Below are positions 1 to 8,700 of a stretch of DNA of 44,804 nucleotides, in pieces. The translations under genes and the position numbers were made by a program. Under the pieces are notes generated by a model that saw only the letters and a list, made by a program, of their open reading frames with translations, was not told where the DNA came from and made no database searches. How positions within the stretch are numbered: the stretch's first letter is position 1; each line of letters starts with the position of its first letter. Source of the stretch: Chloroflexota bacterium (GTDB lineage: Bacteria; Chloroflexota; JAHJIN01). The stretch spans positions 1 to 44,804 of the forward strand of contig JAHJIN010000589.1 in NCBI GenBank assembly GCA_018823415.1. Reading direction: 5' to 3'.

Positions 1-6
1 GACGAG

Positions 7-1319
7 ATGAGCATCAACGAACGTTACAAGTATTTGCGACTAATGAGGAAACGTTACATGCAAGCCAACCGGCTGGAACAGAGCCTGCTCTTGACCGAGA
101 TGGAACAGGTCACTGGTTTGCATCGCAAGAGCCTGATCCGCTTACTGCACAGCGACCTGGAGCGGCACCCCCAGCAGCAGCCCCGCGGGCGCGTCTATGG
201 GCTGGCGGTAGCGCAGGCCGTGGGGCTGATTGCCGAGAGCCTGGACCATATCTGTCCCGAACGGCTCACACCCCGGCTGGTGTGGATGGCCCGGCACCTG
301 GAGCAGCATGGGGAACTGACCACCACGCCGGAACTACTGGCCCAGTTGGAGACCATCAGTGTGTCCACGGTCGGCCGGATCATGGCCCGGCAACGCCAAG
401 ACCAGCCCCGGCTGGCGCGCGCGGGACCGCGCCAAGCCAATCAGTTACGTGACATTCCCATGCTCCGCCTACCCTGGGACACTCGGGAGCCCGGCCATCT
501 GGAAACCGACCTGGTCCATCATGGCGGGGCCAGTTCGGCGGGCGAATACGTTCATACCCTCCAACTGGTCGACGTCGCCACCGGGTGGAGCGAGCGGGTG
601 GCCGCCGCAGGTGGGGCGCGGCCAACTGGTGATGGAAGACGCCTTTCGCCGCGTTTTGGCCCGGCTGCCGTTCCCCGTCCTCCAGATTCATCCCGACAAT
701 GGCAGCGAGTTCCTGAATCAGCACCTCTTGCGCTTCTGGCGCGACCGGGTCCCCGGCGTGCGCCTGTCGCGCAGCCGGCCCTATCAGAAAAACGACAACC
801 CCCGGGTGGAACAGAAGAACTATACCCTGGTGCGGGCTTATCTGGGCGATGCCCGTCTGGATACCGTAGCCCAAACTCTGGCCTTGAACCAGATCTACGA
901 TTTGATGTGGCTCCCGCAGGTACAACTTTTTCCAACCGGTGCTGCACCTGGTGGCCAAGACCACCGTGCCCCAGGCCGACGGCACCACCCGAGTCCGCCG
1001 CCGCTATGACCAGGCGCGCCCTCCCTTTGATCGCCTCTGCGAGACGGAGGCGACGCGAAGCGTGCCAGCCCACCGCGAGCAACTGACAGCCTGGCGCGAC
1101 CAAACGGATCCCCGGCAGTTGCGCCAGCAGATCCAGCATGAACTGGACCAACTCTGGGCGTTACCCAAGGCCCAACCGGGGGTGTCGGAGAATGTGCACC
1201 AGACCCTGCTGTCACACCTGACCATCGGCCCCGACAATCCGTTGCGGTTCGCTTTCAACCGGACCCCGCTGCGGGCCGAGGCCGCCACCGACCCGCAGGG
1301 CGGCGCACGCTGCGGTTAA
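7..1319 (+). pseudogene. Integrase-core (DDE) transposase, broken by two frameshifts
   Basis: The reading passes through three frames: frame 1 from 7 to about 610, frame 2 from about 610 to 915, and frame 3 from about 930 to the TAA at 1317-1319. Joined, they give one protein of about 435 residues: an N-terminal helix-turn-helix-like part (EMEQVTGLHRKSLIRLL) and an rve/integrase catalytic core. The DDE residues are recognisable: D in HLETDLVHH, D in IHPDNGSEF, and E in NPRVEQKNYTLVR. The C-terminal part (FQPVLHLVAK onward) is typical of these transposases. I see no slippery heptamer at either break, so this looks like decay or sequencing error rather than programmed frameshifting. As read here it cannot make an active enzyme. 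It lies beside a repeated terminal motif (1460-1515), so it is probably an insertion sequence whose left end lies outside the window. Confidence 0.85.
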
Positions 1320-1320
1320 C

Positions 1321-1381
1321 CGGCTGTGGATAGGGGGACAACTCTCCGCTGCGCTGCGAGTTGCCCCCCTACCCACAGCCC
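1321..1381. terminator. Long imperfect hairpin directly after the transposase
   Basis: Bases 1321-1344 pair almost completely with 1358-1381, leaving a 13-base loop; the stem is about 23 bp with a few mismatches. It starts two bases after the transposase stop. There is no U-run after it, so it may be a factor-dependent terminator or an element-internal structure blocking read-through. Confidence 0.5.
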
Positions 1382-1459
1382 GACGGCTACCTTCGCCCAC
1401 CGCCAGCAGTAACATCTGCTGCTGGAGTAGGCAGAATCAACAGAAAGGAGCGGACAACT

Positions 1460-1515
1460 CGGTAACATTGTCATTTGACCGAACTATCCCCCCTTCGGTA
1501 ACATTCCCATTTGAC
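1460..1515. repeat. Two direct copies of a 20-bp motif, probable IS right end
   Basis: The motif CGGTAACATTGTCATTTGAC at 1460-1479 recurs at 1496-1515 with only two changes (GT to CC), 36 bp apart start to start. Repeated motifs at the end of an integrase-type IS usually bind transposase, so this is probably the right end of the broken element. The exact boundary and target duplication cannot be set because the left end is missing. Confidence 0.55.
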
Positions 1516-1558
1516 TTGACACGCAGGGCTTGTCAAAGCGCGGCGTTTACGTTATGAT
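1516..1558 (+). promoter_or_regulatory. Promoter of the molybdenum hydroxylase genes, with inverted repeat over the -35
   Basis: TTGTCA at 1530-1535 and TATGAT at 1553-1558 are 17 bp apart, a good sigma-70-type promoter about 45 bp before the GTG at 1601. An inverted repeat TTGACA-N9-TGTCAA (1516-1536) covers the -35 box and could be an operator. It begins immediately after the second copy of the IS-end motif. Confidence 0.6.
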
Positions 1559-1600
1559 AAGGTTGGAACCATAACCAGAGCGACACGAGGAGGTGAACTC

Positions 1601-2470
1601 GTGAACTTGGAGGCATATCTCTTTCCATCCTCCGTAGACGAGGCCCTGGACATGCTAAACGAGCACCGGGGGCATTCGCAGATCATCGCCGGGGGCACGG
1701 ACTTGGTGCTCCAGGCCCGCAGCGGAAAATCCCAGGCCACCGTGCTGGTGGACATCACCCGCATCCCCGGCCTGGATGCCATCGCGGAGCGCGATGGCTA
1801 CATCGTGCTGGGGGCGCAGGTCACCCATGCCCAGGCCATGCGCTCGTTGTTGATCCAGCAGCGGGCCGGTGTGCTGGCCCAGGCGTGCAGCACCGTGGGC
1901 GGGCCGCAGATCCGCAACGTGGGCACCCTGGTGGGCAACGTCGTCAACGCGCTCCCGGCCGCCGACAGCGCCGTGGCCCTTTTTGCCCTGGACGCCGAGC
2001 TGGAAATCGTCGACGCGGATGGCCGGCAGTGGCAGCCCATCGCCAGCCTATACCAGGGCGTGGGGCTATGCAGCCTGGACCGCTGCGGGCAGGTAGTGAC
2101 GGCCATCCGGTTCCGGCCGCTACCAGATGACGCCGGCAGCGCCTTTGAGCGGCTGGCCAAGCGCCGGGCTTTGACGTTGCCGGTCCTGAACGCCGCTGCG
2201 GTGGTGGATCTGGACGACGGCCGGTTCCGCCAGACTCGCATCGCCGTGGGGCCGGTGGCGTCCACGCCGTTCCGGGCTACCGCTGCGGAGGAAGCACTGG
2301 CCGGCCAGCCGGCCACGCCAGAGGCCATCGCCCAGGCTGCCCAGCTCGCCGCCCGTGATGCCCAACCCCGCGATTCGCTGCTGCGCGGCGGCAAGGAATA
2401 CCGCACCGACATGGTGAAGGTGCTGGTGCGGCGCGCGCTCACGCGGGCCGCGAAACAAGAGGTGCTCTGA
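1601..2470 (+). CDS. FAD-binding subunit of a xanthine dehydrogenase/CO dehydrogenase-family molybdenum hydroxylase
   Basis: The 289-residue protein is the medium, FAD-carrying subunit (CoxM/XdhB type) of a molybdenum hydroxylase. It passes electrons from the iron-sulfur clusters to an acceptor such as NAD+ or a quinone. The family FAD-binding motifs are visible: AGGTDLV near residue 31 and GGPQIRNVGTLVGNVVNA near residues 100-117, with ADS following. A C-terminal domain covers roughly residues 170-285, so the length is normal. The GTG start at 1601 has GAGGAGG upstream. The two partner subunits lie at 4113 and 4577, after two unrelated genes, and the stop overlaps the next start. The substrate cannot be read from this subunit. 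Confidence 0.9.
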   Translation: MNLEAYLFPSSVDEALDMLNEHRGHSQIIAGGTDLVLQARSGKSQATVLVDITRIPGLDAIAERDGYIVLGAQVTHAQAMRSLLIQQRAGVLAQACSTVGGPQIRNVGTLVGNVVNALPAADSAVALFALDAELEIVDADGRQWQPIASLYQGVGLCSLDRCGQVVTAIRFRPLPDDAGSAFERLAKRRALTLPVLNAAAVVDLDDGRFRQTRIAVGPVASTPFRATAAEEALAGQPATPEAIAQAAQLAARDAQPRDSLLRGGKEYRTDMVKVLVRRALTRAAKQEVL

Positions 2471-3096
2471 TGGCGGCAAGAACCTCGACCGAGCCGGCCT
2501 TGCCGCCTCGCAGCTGGCCCCGGCGCATCGCCGGGCTGTGCGGCGTGGTGTCACCACCCCTCATCCTGGGCCTGATCCTGACCGCCGTGACCATCTCGCC
2601 CTGGTTCAGTTGGCAGGACAATGCCCTGAGCGACATGGGCACCAGCCCGGCGGCATGGATATTTAACACAGCCCTCATCGTGGGCGGCCTGCTCAACGTG
2701 GGGCTGGCCCTGGGCATGTGGCAGTGGGCCGGGCCGGGGTGGTTGCCGCGCCTGGGGAGCGGAGGGCTGTTCGTCGCCGCCGTGCTGCTATCGCTCATTG
2801 GCGTGTTCACCGAGGACCACGAAGCCGTGCATGTCGCTGTGGCGGCCGGCTACTTTGTGCTGACTCCGGTCGGCTATCTGCTGCTGGGGACCGCGTGGCT
2901 CCGGCGCGGCGTGCGTGTGCCGGGCATCCTCACCATCGCCGCCGGCATCGCCGCGCTGCTATTGATCGCGCTGACCCCGCATCACGACACGCACGGCATC
3001 GCCGTCCCCGAGATCTTGGCCGCGCTGGTCATCAGTTGCTGGTCGTTTTCGATGGGAGTGATCTTGCTGGCAGCGAGTTCAGGCGAGAGTCAGTAA
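2470..3096 (+). CDS. DUF998-type integral membrane protein
   Basis: The 208-residue protein has about six hydrophobic segments, the first near residues 20-45. It carries the N-terminal pattern of the DUF998 family: a short luminal stretch with WQDNALSDMG followed by a FNTAL..GG..NVGLA helix. The family is found in bacterial and archaeal membranes and has no established reaction. The ATG at 2470 overlaps the TGA of the FAD subunit gene, so the two are translationally coupled. Its place inside a hydroxylase gene set is unusual. Whether it helps substrate movement or electron transfer is guesswork. Confidence 0.75.
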   Translation: MAARTSTEPALPPRSWPRRIAGLCGVVSPPLILGLILTAVTISPWFSWQDNALSDMGTSPAAWIFNTALIVGGLLNVGLALGMWQWAGPGWLPRLGSGGLFVAAVLLSLIGVFTEDHEAVHVAVAAGYFVLTPVGYLLLGTAWLRRGVRVPGILTIAAGIAALLLIALTPHHDTHGIAVPEILAALVISCWSFSMGVILLAASSGESQ

Positions 3097-3160
3097 GAGC
3101 CATCAACCGGTAACGTGATCAGCGTTTATCCACTTCTCGATCATGACAACAGGAGACAAG

Positions 3161-4093
3161 ATGAAACACCCCTTTCAAGTAGGCGAGACGTACGAAAACC
3201 GTGACGGCAAGTATCAAGTTGTCATGCTGGAAGAACCAAGGATGATAATTCAATACTTGGACGGCCAAAGCCTGGAGACCAGTGTTAGATTACAAGCTCG
3301 CATTTGGCGCAACATCCAGGCTGAAGAAAGGCTAGAAAGCCAGCCAGACCGAGAGGGTCATATCAAACCAAATGGTCCAAAATCTTCGAAGGACCGGCGA
3401 GGGCACTCGTTTCAGGGGCTATCTGCCAATGATTTTCAGAACGGTGTGGCAGGCACATCCTGGCGTGCTCGTGCCAACCTGGGGGGATTGCTGGCGCGGC
3501 AATTGTCGGATGCTACTCCGTACTTTTTCCAGTCCTATGTGATCTATCGTAGGGCAGAGGTACATATTGCAAGACCCGAGTGCTATGAGAAAACTATACG
3601 GAGGCAGGAAGCCAAGTTCGTATTTAGTTTGAGTGAGGAGTGTGCCGGATACGGCTTCTATATCGAGAAAAACAAGGGGCCGATGGACAATACCTGGCAT
3701 TGGCTGAATTTCCTTGGGGCGATTGAGAAGGATGTAGCCCTGCAGCAAAAGATCAAGGCCGCGATGATTCAAATGCAATTGCGCTGGGAGGTCTATGTTT
3801 GGGAAAAAGGTGGGTTGATCGCCCAGGTACGACCTCTTTCTGATTCTGACAGTCTTCAGTGGGATGAGGAAAACCAGGGGGAATCGACCAATATCTCTTG
3901 GCCTGATTTTGTTGACAGATTGAAGGCTATCGAAACAGAGGACGGGTGTGATTTGCATCTCTGCACTCATATGAACAAGGAACAGGCCATGGCCGCAGGT
4001 ATCGGTCTTGCCAATTCAGTGACACAAGTCTATCAAGCATTATTGCCAGTTTACGAGGCTAGCACCCGGCGTGTTGGTTCTGAGCAGACATAG
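3161..4093 (+). CDS. Hypothetical protein, AT-richer than its neighbours
   Basis: I do not recognise this 310-residue protein. I chose the ATG at 3161 because AGGAG sits five bases before it; the in-frame ATG at 3143 has no SD. Residues 1-50 look like a small beta-rich module (VGETYENRDGKYQVV, then YLDGQSLETSV). A charged linker of about 35 residues follows, then a mixed alpha/beta region. There is no signal peptide, membrane segment or known catalytic motif. Base composition is clearly lower in GC than the genes on both sides, which suggests separate acquisition. It sits between the DUF998 gene and the 2Fe-2S subunit gene, with a 19-bp gap to the latter. Confidence 0.7.
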   Translation: MKHPFQVGETYENRDGKYQVVMLEEPRMIIQYLDGQSLETSVRLQARIWRNIQAEERLESQPDREGHIKPNGPKSSKDRRGHSFQGLSANDFQNGVAGTSWRARANLGGLLARQLSDATPYFFQSYVIYRRAEVHIARPECYEKTIRRQEAKFVFSLSEECAGYGFYIEKNKGPMDNTWHWLNFLGAIEKDVALQQKIKAAMIQMQLRWEVYVWEKGGLIAQVRPLSDSDSLQWDEENQGESTNISWPDFVDRLKAIETEDGCDLHLCTHMNKEQAMAAGIGLANSVTQVYQALLPVYEASTRRVGSEQT

Positions 4094-4112
4094 CTGCGTA
4101 GAGGAGTAAACG

Positions 4113-4580
4113 ATGCCCACATTGACCTGTATCGTCAACGACAAGGAACAGACGATTGACATTGACCCCGGCGAGACGCTGGCGAACGTTCTCCGGGACA
4201 AGCTGGGCCTCACCGGAACCAAGATCTGCTGCGGCGAGGGCGAATGCGGGGCCTGCACCGTGCTGGTAGATGGTACAGCCGTGGACTCGTGCATCTATCC
4301 GGCCCTCAAGGCCCAGGGCTGCCACGTGCAGACGGTGGAAGGGCTGATGGAGGACGGCCAGCTCCACGCCATCCAGCAGGCATTCATCGACAAGGCCGCC
4401 GCCCAGTGCGGGTTCTGCACGCCGGGCATGATCATGGCCGCCAAGGCCCTGCTGGACGAGAACCCCCACCCCACCCGCGACGACGTGGAATGGGGCATCT
4501 CGGGCAACCTGTGCCGCTGTACCGGCTATATCCAGATCGTGGACGCGATTTTGCTGGCCGCCGAGGAGATGACGCCATGA
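4113..4580 (+). CDS. 2Fe-2S subunit of the molybdenum hydroxylase
   Basis: The 155-residue protein is the small electron-transfer subunit (CoxS/XdhC-terminal type) holding two [2Fe-2S] clusters. The N-terminal plant-ferredoxin-like cluster has C40, C45, C48 and C60 (CCGEGECGACTVLVDG). The C-terminal helical domain has CGFCTPGM and NLCRCTGY. It carries electrons from the molybdenum site in the 4577 product to the FAD in the 1601 product. GAGGAG precedes the ATG. The stop overlaps the start of the molybdopterin subunit (ATGA at 4577-4580), so the two are coupled. All cluster ligands are present, so the complex should be functional. Confidence 0.93.
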   Translation: MPTLTCIVNDKEQTIDIDPGETLANVLRDKLGLTGTKICCGEGECGACTVLVDGTAVDSCIYPALKAQGCHVQTVEGLMEDGQLHAIQQAFIDKAAAQCGFCTPGMIMAAKALLDENPHPTRDDVEWGISGNLCRCTGYIQIVDAILLAAEEMTP

Positions 4581-6817
4581 CGACAACCAAGGTCCTGGGC
4601 ACCAGCATCCCGCGCATCGACAGCCCGTCCAAGGTCCGGGGCACCCGCAAGTACCCCACCGATTTCGAGCGCAAAGGTCAGCTTTACGGCAAGGTCGTCT
4701 GGGCGGCGCATCCCCACGCCCGCGTTCTCCGCCTCGGCACGGCCGCGGCCGAGGCGCTGCCCGGCGTGGTGCGCGTCATCACCGCTTCTGACGTGCCGGT
4801 GAACGAGTACAGCATCGCCGGCGCCAACGACCAGCAGGTGTTCATCCCTGAAGGCGGCAAGGTCCGCTGGCTGGGCGACCGCATCGCCCTCGTCGTGGCG
4901 GAAACCGAGGCCATCGCCGAGGAGGCGTGCAAGCTGGTGCGCGTGGCGTACGAGGTGCTGCCGGTGGTGGACGACCCGCGCGCGGCCATGCAGCCGGGCG
5001 CCCCGCTGGTCCAGGAGCAGCGTGAGAGCAATGTGATGTGCGAGATCCACATCCACCACGGCGACATCGAGGCCGGGTTTGCAGAGGCCGATGTGGTTGT
5101 GGAGGGCACGTATTTCACGCCCTTTGTGGAGCACGCCTACACCCAGCCGGACGCCGGCATCGGCTATATCGACGAGCAGGGCCGGGTCATCATCGTCGAC
5201 AGCGGCCAGTGGGCCCACGACGACGTGCATCAGATTGCCCACCTGTTGGACTTGCCCATCGACCAGGTGCACGAGATCATCCCGGCCGTGGGTGGGGCCT
5301 TTGGTGGGCGCGAGGACATGCACATCCAGCACCTCCTGGCCGTGGGCGCGTTTGTGACGCGCCGGCCGGTCAAGATCACGTTTGACCGCGATGAAGTGAC
5401 CACCCGTACCGGCAAGCGTCATCCTTTCTACATGACCTATCGCCACGGGGCCAAGCGCGACGGCACGCTGGTGGCCGTGGAGGCCCGATGTGTCGTCGAT
5501 GCCGGGGCCTATACCTCCACTACCATCCCGGTGCTGAACAACGCCGCCAGCTTTATGGCCGGCCCGTACCGAGTGCCCCACGCCCAAGTAGATGTGTACG
5601 GCGTCTTTACCAACAACGCCGTGACCATGGCGATGCGGGGGTTCGGGGCCACTCAACCCCCGGTGGGTTACGAAGCCCAGATGACCAAGCTGGCCGAGGC
5701 GCTGGGCCTGGACCCGGTGGAGATTCGGCTCAAGAACCTGCTTCGTCCCGGCGAGCACACCATTACCGGCCATGTCAAGCACGAGGGTTTTGCGGCCTGG
5801 GAATCGTGCCGCGAGGCGGCGCTGGCCGCCGGCTGGCGCGAAGAAAACGGCCGCTGGATCCGCCCGGACCTGGGCACGCCCTCTGCGCCGTGGAAGCGCC
5901 GGGGCATCGGCGTGGCTGTGGCCAGCAAGAACGTGGGCTATTCGTTCGGCTTTGACGACCAGAGCACAGCCACCGTGGACATCAAGCTCGACGGGAGCGG
6001 CAACATCACCGGGGCTACCATCAAGTGCGGCGCCACCGACGTGGGCGAGGGCATCCAGACCGTCCTGGTCCAGTTCGCCGCCGAGGCCCTGGACATCTCG
6101 CCGGACAGCGTGCGGGTGGCCCTGGTACACACAGAGCAGGTGCCGGATGCTGGCAGTTGCTCAGCCAGTCGGCACACGTACATGAGCGGCAACGCCGTGG
6201 TGCGGGCCTGCCAGGAAGCCCTGGCCGAGCGGGAACGGGTGCTGCGCGCCGAAACCGGCGAGACCACCGTCAGCGCCACGGCCACCTACCACGGCCGCAA
6301 CGCCCGGCCCACCGATAGCTGGTCCGCCGACCCGACTGGCAACGGTCAGTGTAATCCCCACATCGGTTACGGGTGTGGCGCGCAGATCGCCCTGGTGGAG
6401 GTGGACACCGAGACCGGCGAGACGGAGATCGTCAAGATGTGGGTCGCCCAGAACGCGGGCAAGGCCGTGCATCCGGAGATGATTGTCGGCCAGATCAACG
6501 GGGGCGTTCACATGGGCGTGGGGTACGCGCTCACAGAAGAGTACATCCAGGTAGAGGGGGTGCCGCGCACCCGCAGCCTCAGCACCTACCAGATACCCAC
6601 TGTATGGGACATGCCCCACGAGATCGTGCCCCTCATTCTGGAGATACCGGACCCCACCGGTCCCTATGGAGCCACAGGCATCGGCGAGATGACCACCCTC
6701 TGCACGGCCCCGGCCATCCTCGCCGCCATTCGCGACGCCGTGGGTGTGTGGATCGACAGCCTGCCGGCGTCGCCCGAGCGCGTCTACCTGGCGATGAAGC
6801 ACAGTTCGACCACGTAA
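4577..6817 (+). CDS. Molybdopterin-binding catalytic subunit of a xanthine dehydrogenase-family hydroxylase
   Basis: The 746-residue large subunit binds the molybdenum cofactor and hydroxylates the substrate with water as oxygen donor. The start is the ATG overlapping the 2Fe-2S stop; a longer in-frame extension upstream lies entirely within the 2Fe-2S gene and is discarded. The N-terminal a/b-hammerhead domain covers about residues 15-120. Family motifs follow: GGAFGGREDMHIQ near residue 236, AMRGFGATQPP near residue 352, and GATGIGEMTTL near residue 700 with the likely catalytic Glu. The RGFG form resembles xanthine dehydrogenase-like enzymes rather than the RGAGRPE form of many CO dehydrogenases. 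A purine or other N-heterocycle is therefore more likely than CO, but the substrate is not settled. Confidence 0.9.
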   Translation: MTTTKVLGTSIPRIDSPSKVRGTRKYPTDFERKGQLYGKVVWAAHPHARVLRLGTAAAEALPGVVRVITASDVPVNEYSIAGANDQQVFIPEGGKVRWLGDRIALVVAETEAIAEEACKLVRVAYEVLPVVDDPRAAMQPGAPLVQEQRESNVMCEIHIHHGDIEAGFAEADVVVEGTYFTPFVEHAYTQPDAGIGYIDEQGRVIIVDSGQWAHDDVHQIAHLLDLPIDQVHEIIPAVGGAFGGREDMHIQHLLAVGAFVTRRPVKITFDRDEVTTRTGKRHPFYMTYRHGAKRDGTLVAVEARCVVDAGAYTSTTIPVLNNAASFMAGPYRVPHAQVDVYGVFTNNAVTMAMRGFGATQPPVGYEAQMTKLAEALGLDPVEIRLKNLLRPGEHTITGHVKHEGFAAWESCREAALAAGWREENGRWIRPDLGTPSAPWKRRGIGVAVASKNVGYSFGFDDQSTATVDIKLDGSGNITGATIKCGATDVGEGIQTVLVQFAAEALDISPDSVRVALVHTEQVPDAGSCSASRHTYMSGNAVVRACQEALAERERVLRAETGETTVSATATYHGRNARPTDSWSADPTGNGQCNPHIGYGCGAQIALVEVDTETGETEIVKMWVAQNAGKAVHPEMIVGQINGGVHMGVGYALTEEYIQVEGVPRTRSLSTYQIPTVWDMPHEIVPLILEIPDPTGPYGATGIGEMTTLCTAPAILAAIRDAVGVWIDSLPASPERVYLAMKHSSTT

Positions 6818-6844
6818 CTCCAAGTTGAGGATGAGAACAAGGCG

Positions 6845-7501
6845 ATGGCTCAAACATTCAATTGTCCCTCGTGTGGCGCGTCGCTGGACTATGACGGCGG
6901 CGACGATCCGGTCATTCGCTGCGCGTACTGCAAGAGCACGGTCATCGTGCCCGAGGAATTACGCCCTGCGCCACCCCAACGGTCGGCCTGGACCGCCACC
7001 CCGATCCCTGACTCGCCGCTGACCATCGACCTGAGCGGCATGCCCGGCCGACTGGACCAGATCAAGGCCATCAAGCAACTGGTGGACGACAACCAGGGGA
7101 TAATTACCACCCTCAAGACCGTCAAGGAACTGGTGCGCGATGGTCAGGAGGCAGAGGCCGCTCGCCTGTACCAGGAGACCTTTGGGGTCAGCGACCAGGA
7201 GGCCAAAGACCTGGTCAACCGGCTGGCGGCCGGGCAGAGCGTGGTTCTCAGCAGCACGAGTTTCAGCACAAGCATCCCAGTGGTCTCGGGCACGCAGGCT
7301 CAGGTCGTCTCCGGCCCGCAAGCGGCCCAGGCGGCTCAGTTCTGGCGGGAACAGATCGACGTGGCTCAACAGCAGCAGCGCAAACGGGCCTGGGTCGTGT
7401 ATGGGGTTGTCGCTCTCTTGGTCATCGTCTTTCTGGTGATCCTGTTCTCTATCATCCTGGGAGCGCCCCTCTTGTGTGGCATCCTGGGAGCGTCTTCCTG
7501 A
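6845..7501 (+). CDS. Zinc-ribbon membrane-anchored protein with an L7/L12-CTD-like segment
   Basis: The 218-residue protein has three visible parts. Residues 5-30 form a zinc ribbon with CPSC and CAYC pairs. Residues about 75-140 are helical; the second half (AARLYQETFGVSDQEAKDLV) follows the pattern of the ribosomal L7/L12 C-terminal domain, which also appears in many small bacterial proteins. Residues about 180-210 are one strongly hydrophobic C-terminal membrane segment. The ribbon would face the cytoplasm if the tail is a simple anchor. It starts 27 bp after the hydroxylase large subunit and could be in the same transcript. The function is unknown. Confidence 0.75.
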   Translation: MAQTFNCPSCGASLDYDGGDDPVIRCAYCKSTVIVPEELRPAPPQRSAWTATPIPDSPLTIDLSGMPGRLDQIKAIKQLVDDNQGIITTLKTVKELVRDGQEAEAARLYQETFGVSDQEAKDLVNRLAAGQSVVLSSTSFSTSIPVVSGTQAQVVSGPQAAQAAQFWREQIDVAQQQQRKRAWVVYGVVALLVIVFLVILFSIILGAPLLCGILGASS

Positions 7502-7530
7502 GTGCCCGATGACTCTTTAGGCGCAAAGAT

Positions 7531-7555
7531 GCCCGGCGTTGGGGAAACGCCGGGC
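7531..7555. terminator. Perfect 10-bp hairpin between convergent genes
   Basis: GCCCGGCGTT (7531-7540) pairs fully with 7546-7555 around a 5-base loop. It lies between the plus-strand zinc-ribbon gene and the minus-strand permease gene and probably ends transcription from both sides. There is no strong U-run on either side. Confidence 0.65.
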
Positions 7556-7568
7556 TGGTCTTGCCCGA

Positions 7569-8684
7569 TCATGCTTGTGCGTGGCGCATCCTGCGTGCGA
7601 CAAGCAGCGTCGCCAGCCCCAGGCTGACCGCTGCCCACGGCACCAGCACCGCGAGCGCCGGCCCCAGATCGCCGGGCCGCTGGAAGAGCAATACGTCGCG
7701 CAAGGCGCTCATGGCATAGCCGTTGGGAAAGACGCGCCATACCACGTCCATCAGCCCGGTGGCATTCTCTACCGGCGCCATGCCCCCGGACAAAAAGAAC
7801 GACAGTACCCCGCTGAGCACAATGACCACCCCGCCCACGAACAACTGCCGTACCATCATCCCCAGCACCATCGCCAAGCCCACGTAGCACCACGTCACTA
7901 AGGTGATGAGGACCAGCACCTGACCCCAGAGACCGCCGGCGTCCAGCCCAGCCCACAGCGTCGTGACCGTGTACGTGACCGCCGCCGTAGCCCAGGCCAC
8001 CAGCGTCGCCAGGGCCAGCTTGGGCAGCAAAAAGTAGGCCCACGAGACCGGCGCGAGCTGGTATTCCTTCAACGTGCCGGCCTGGTTCTCCTTGAGCAGC
8101 AGCGTCAGGCAGTTGAACATCCCGCCCATGAACGCGCTGAGCATCAGCACCCCGGCCGCGATGGACGGGAACCAGTCGCGGTAGCGGTCGGCCGGGTACA
8201 CCTCGCGGATCGTCACCGGCGACGTGCCGGCGTAAACCTGCTGGTAGAACAGCCATACCCCCTCGTCCACGTACAGCCGGGCGTTCTTGCCAAAATCGTC
8301 GTGATAGTTGGTGAAGCGATAGCGCACCGTGGGCTGCTCGCCAGCCGCCAGCCGGGCCGAAAAATCCGCCGGGATGTCAATGATGCCCACCAGCAGGTTG
8401 TCCCGGTAGCGGGCCTCGGCCTCGGCGCGCGAGAGGCCCGGGTCGCCAAAATACGCCCCGCCAAAGGTGCTCTCGGCCGACCAGATGGCCCGGGCCAGTT
8501 GCGCGCCAGAGGGCCCTTTGTCCGCGTTGAAAATCGCCAGGTCGATCGGCCCAAAGCCGCTGAACATCAGCCCCACACCCACCAGGATCACCAGCGGCGC
8601 GATAAAGCCCCCGGCCACGGTGATGGGGTCGCGCAGCCACACTAACAGGTCCTTGCGAAAGTTGAGCCATAGTCGTTGGAGCAT
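7569..8684 (-). CDS. ABC-2 type transporter permease
   Basis: The 371-residue protein has the ABC-2 export permease layout. One N-terminal membrane helix (about residues 20-45) is followed by a large extracytoplasmic domain (about 45-180) and five C-terminal helices from residue 185 on. The sequence between them (LLLKENQAGTLKEYQLAPVS) is the usual coupling region (normally KExGTLE). It is the last gene of the TetR-led operon, 16 bp after the epimerase-like gene. With the permease at 9633 and the ATPase at 10732 it probably forms a heterodimeric exporter. The cargo is unknown; ABC-2 systems under TetR control often export drugs or lipids. Confidence 0.88.
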   Translation of the reverse strand: MLQRLWLNFRKDLLVWLRDPITVAGGFIAPLVILVGVGLMFSGFGPIDLAIFNADKGPSGAQLARAIWSAESTFGGAYFGDPGLSRAEAEARYRDNLLVGIIDIPADFSARLAAGEQPTVRYRFTNYHDDFGKNARLYVDEGVWLFYQQVYAGTSPVTIREVYPADRYRDWFPSIAAGVLMLSAFMGGMFNCLTLLLKENQAGTLKEYQLAPVSWAYFLLPKLALATLVAWATAAVTYTVTTLWAGLDAGGLWGQVLVLITLVTWCYVGLAMVLGMMVRQLFVGGVVIVLSGVLSFFLSGGMAPVENATGLMDVVWRVFPNGYAMSALRDVLLFQRPGDLGPALAVLVPWAAVSLGLATLLVARRMRHAQA

Positions 8685-8700
8685 GGTTTTCCTTTCTGCC

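Noticed and set aside
590..940. Programmed ribosomal frameshifting in the transposase
   Set aside because: Both shifts go the same way (frame 1 to 2 to 3) and neither site has a slippery A- or T-rich heptamer; decay or sequencing error is simpler.
1516..1521. TTGACA at 1516 as the -35 box of the hydroxylase promoter
   Set aside because: No -10 box lies at 16-18 bp; TTGTCA at 1530 with TATGAT at 1553 fits instead.
4526..6130. A 534-codon minus-strand open frame opposite the molybdopterin subunit
   Set aside because: No family motif and no SD; the sense strand encodes a clear enzyme, so this is a shadow.
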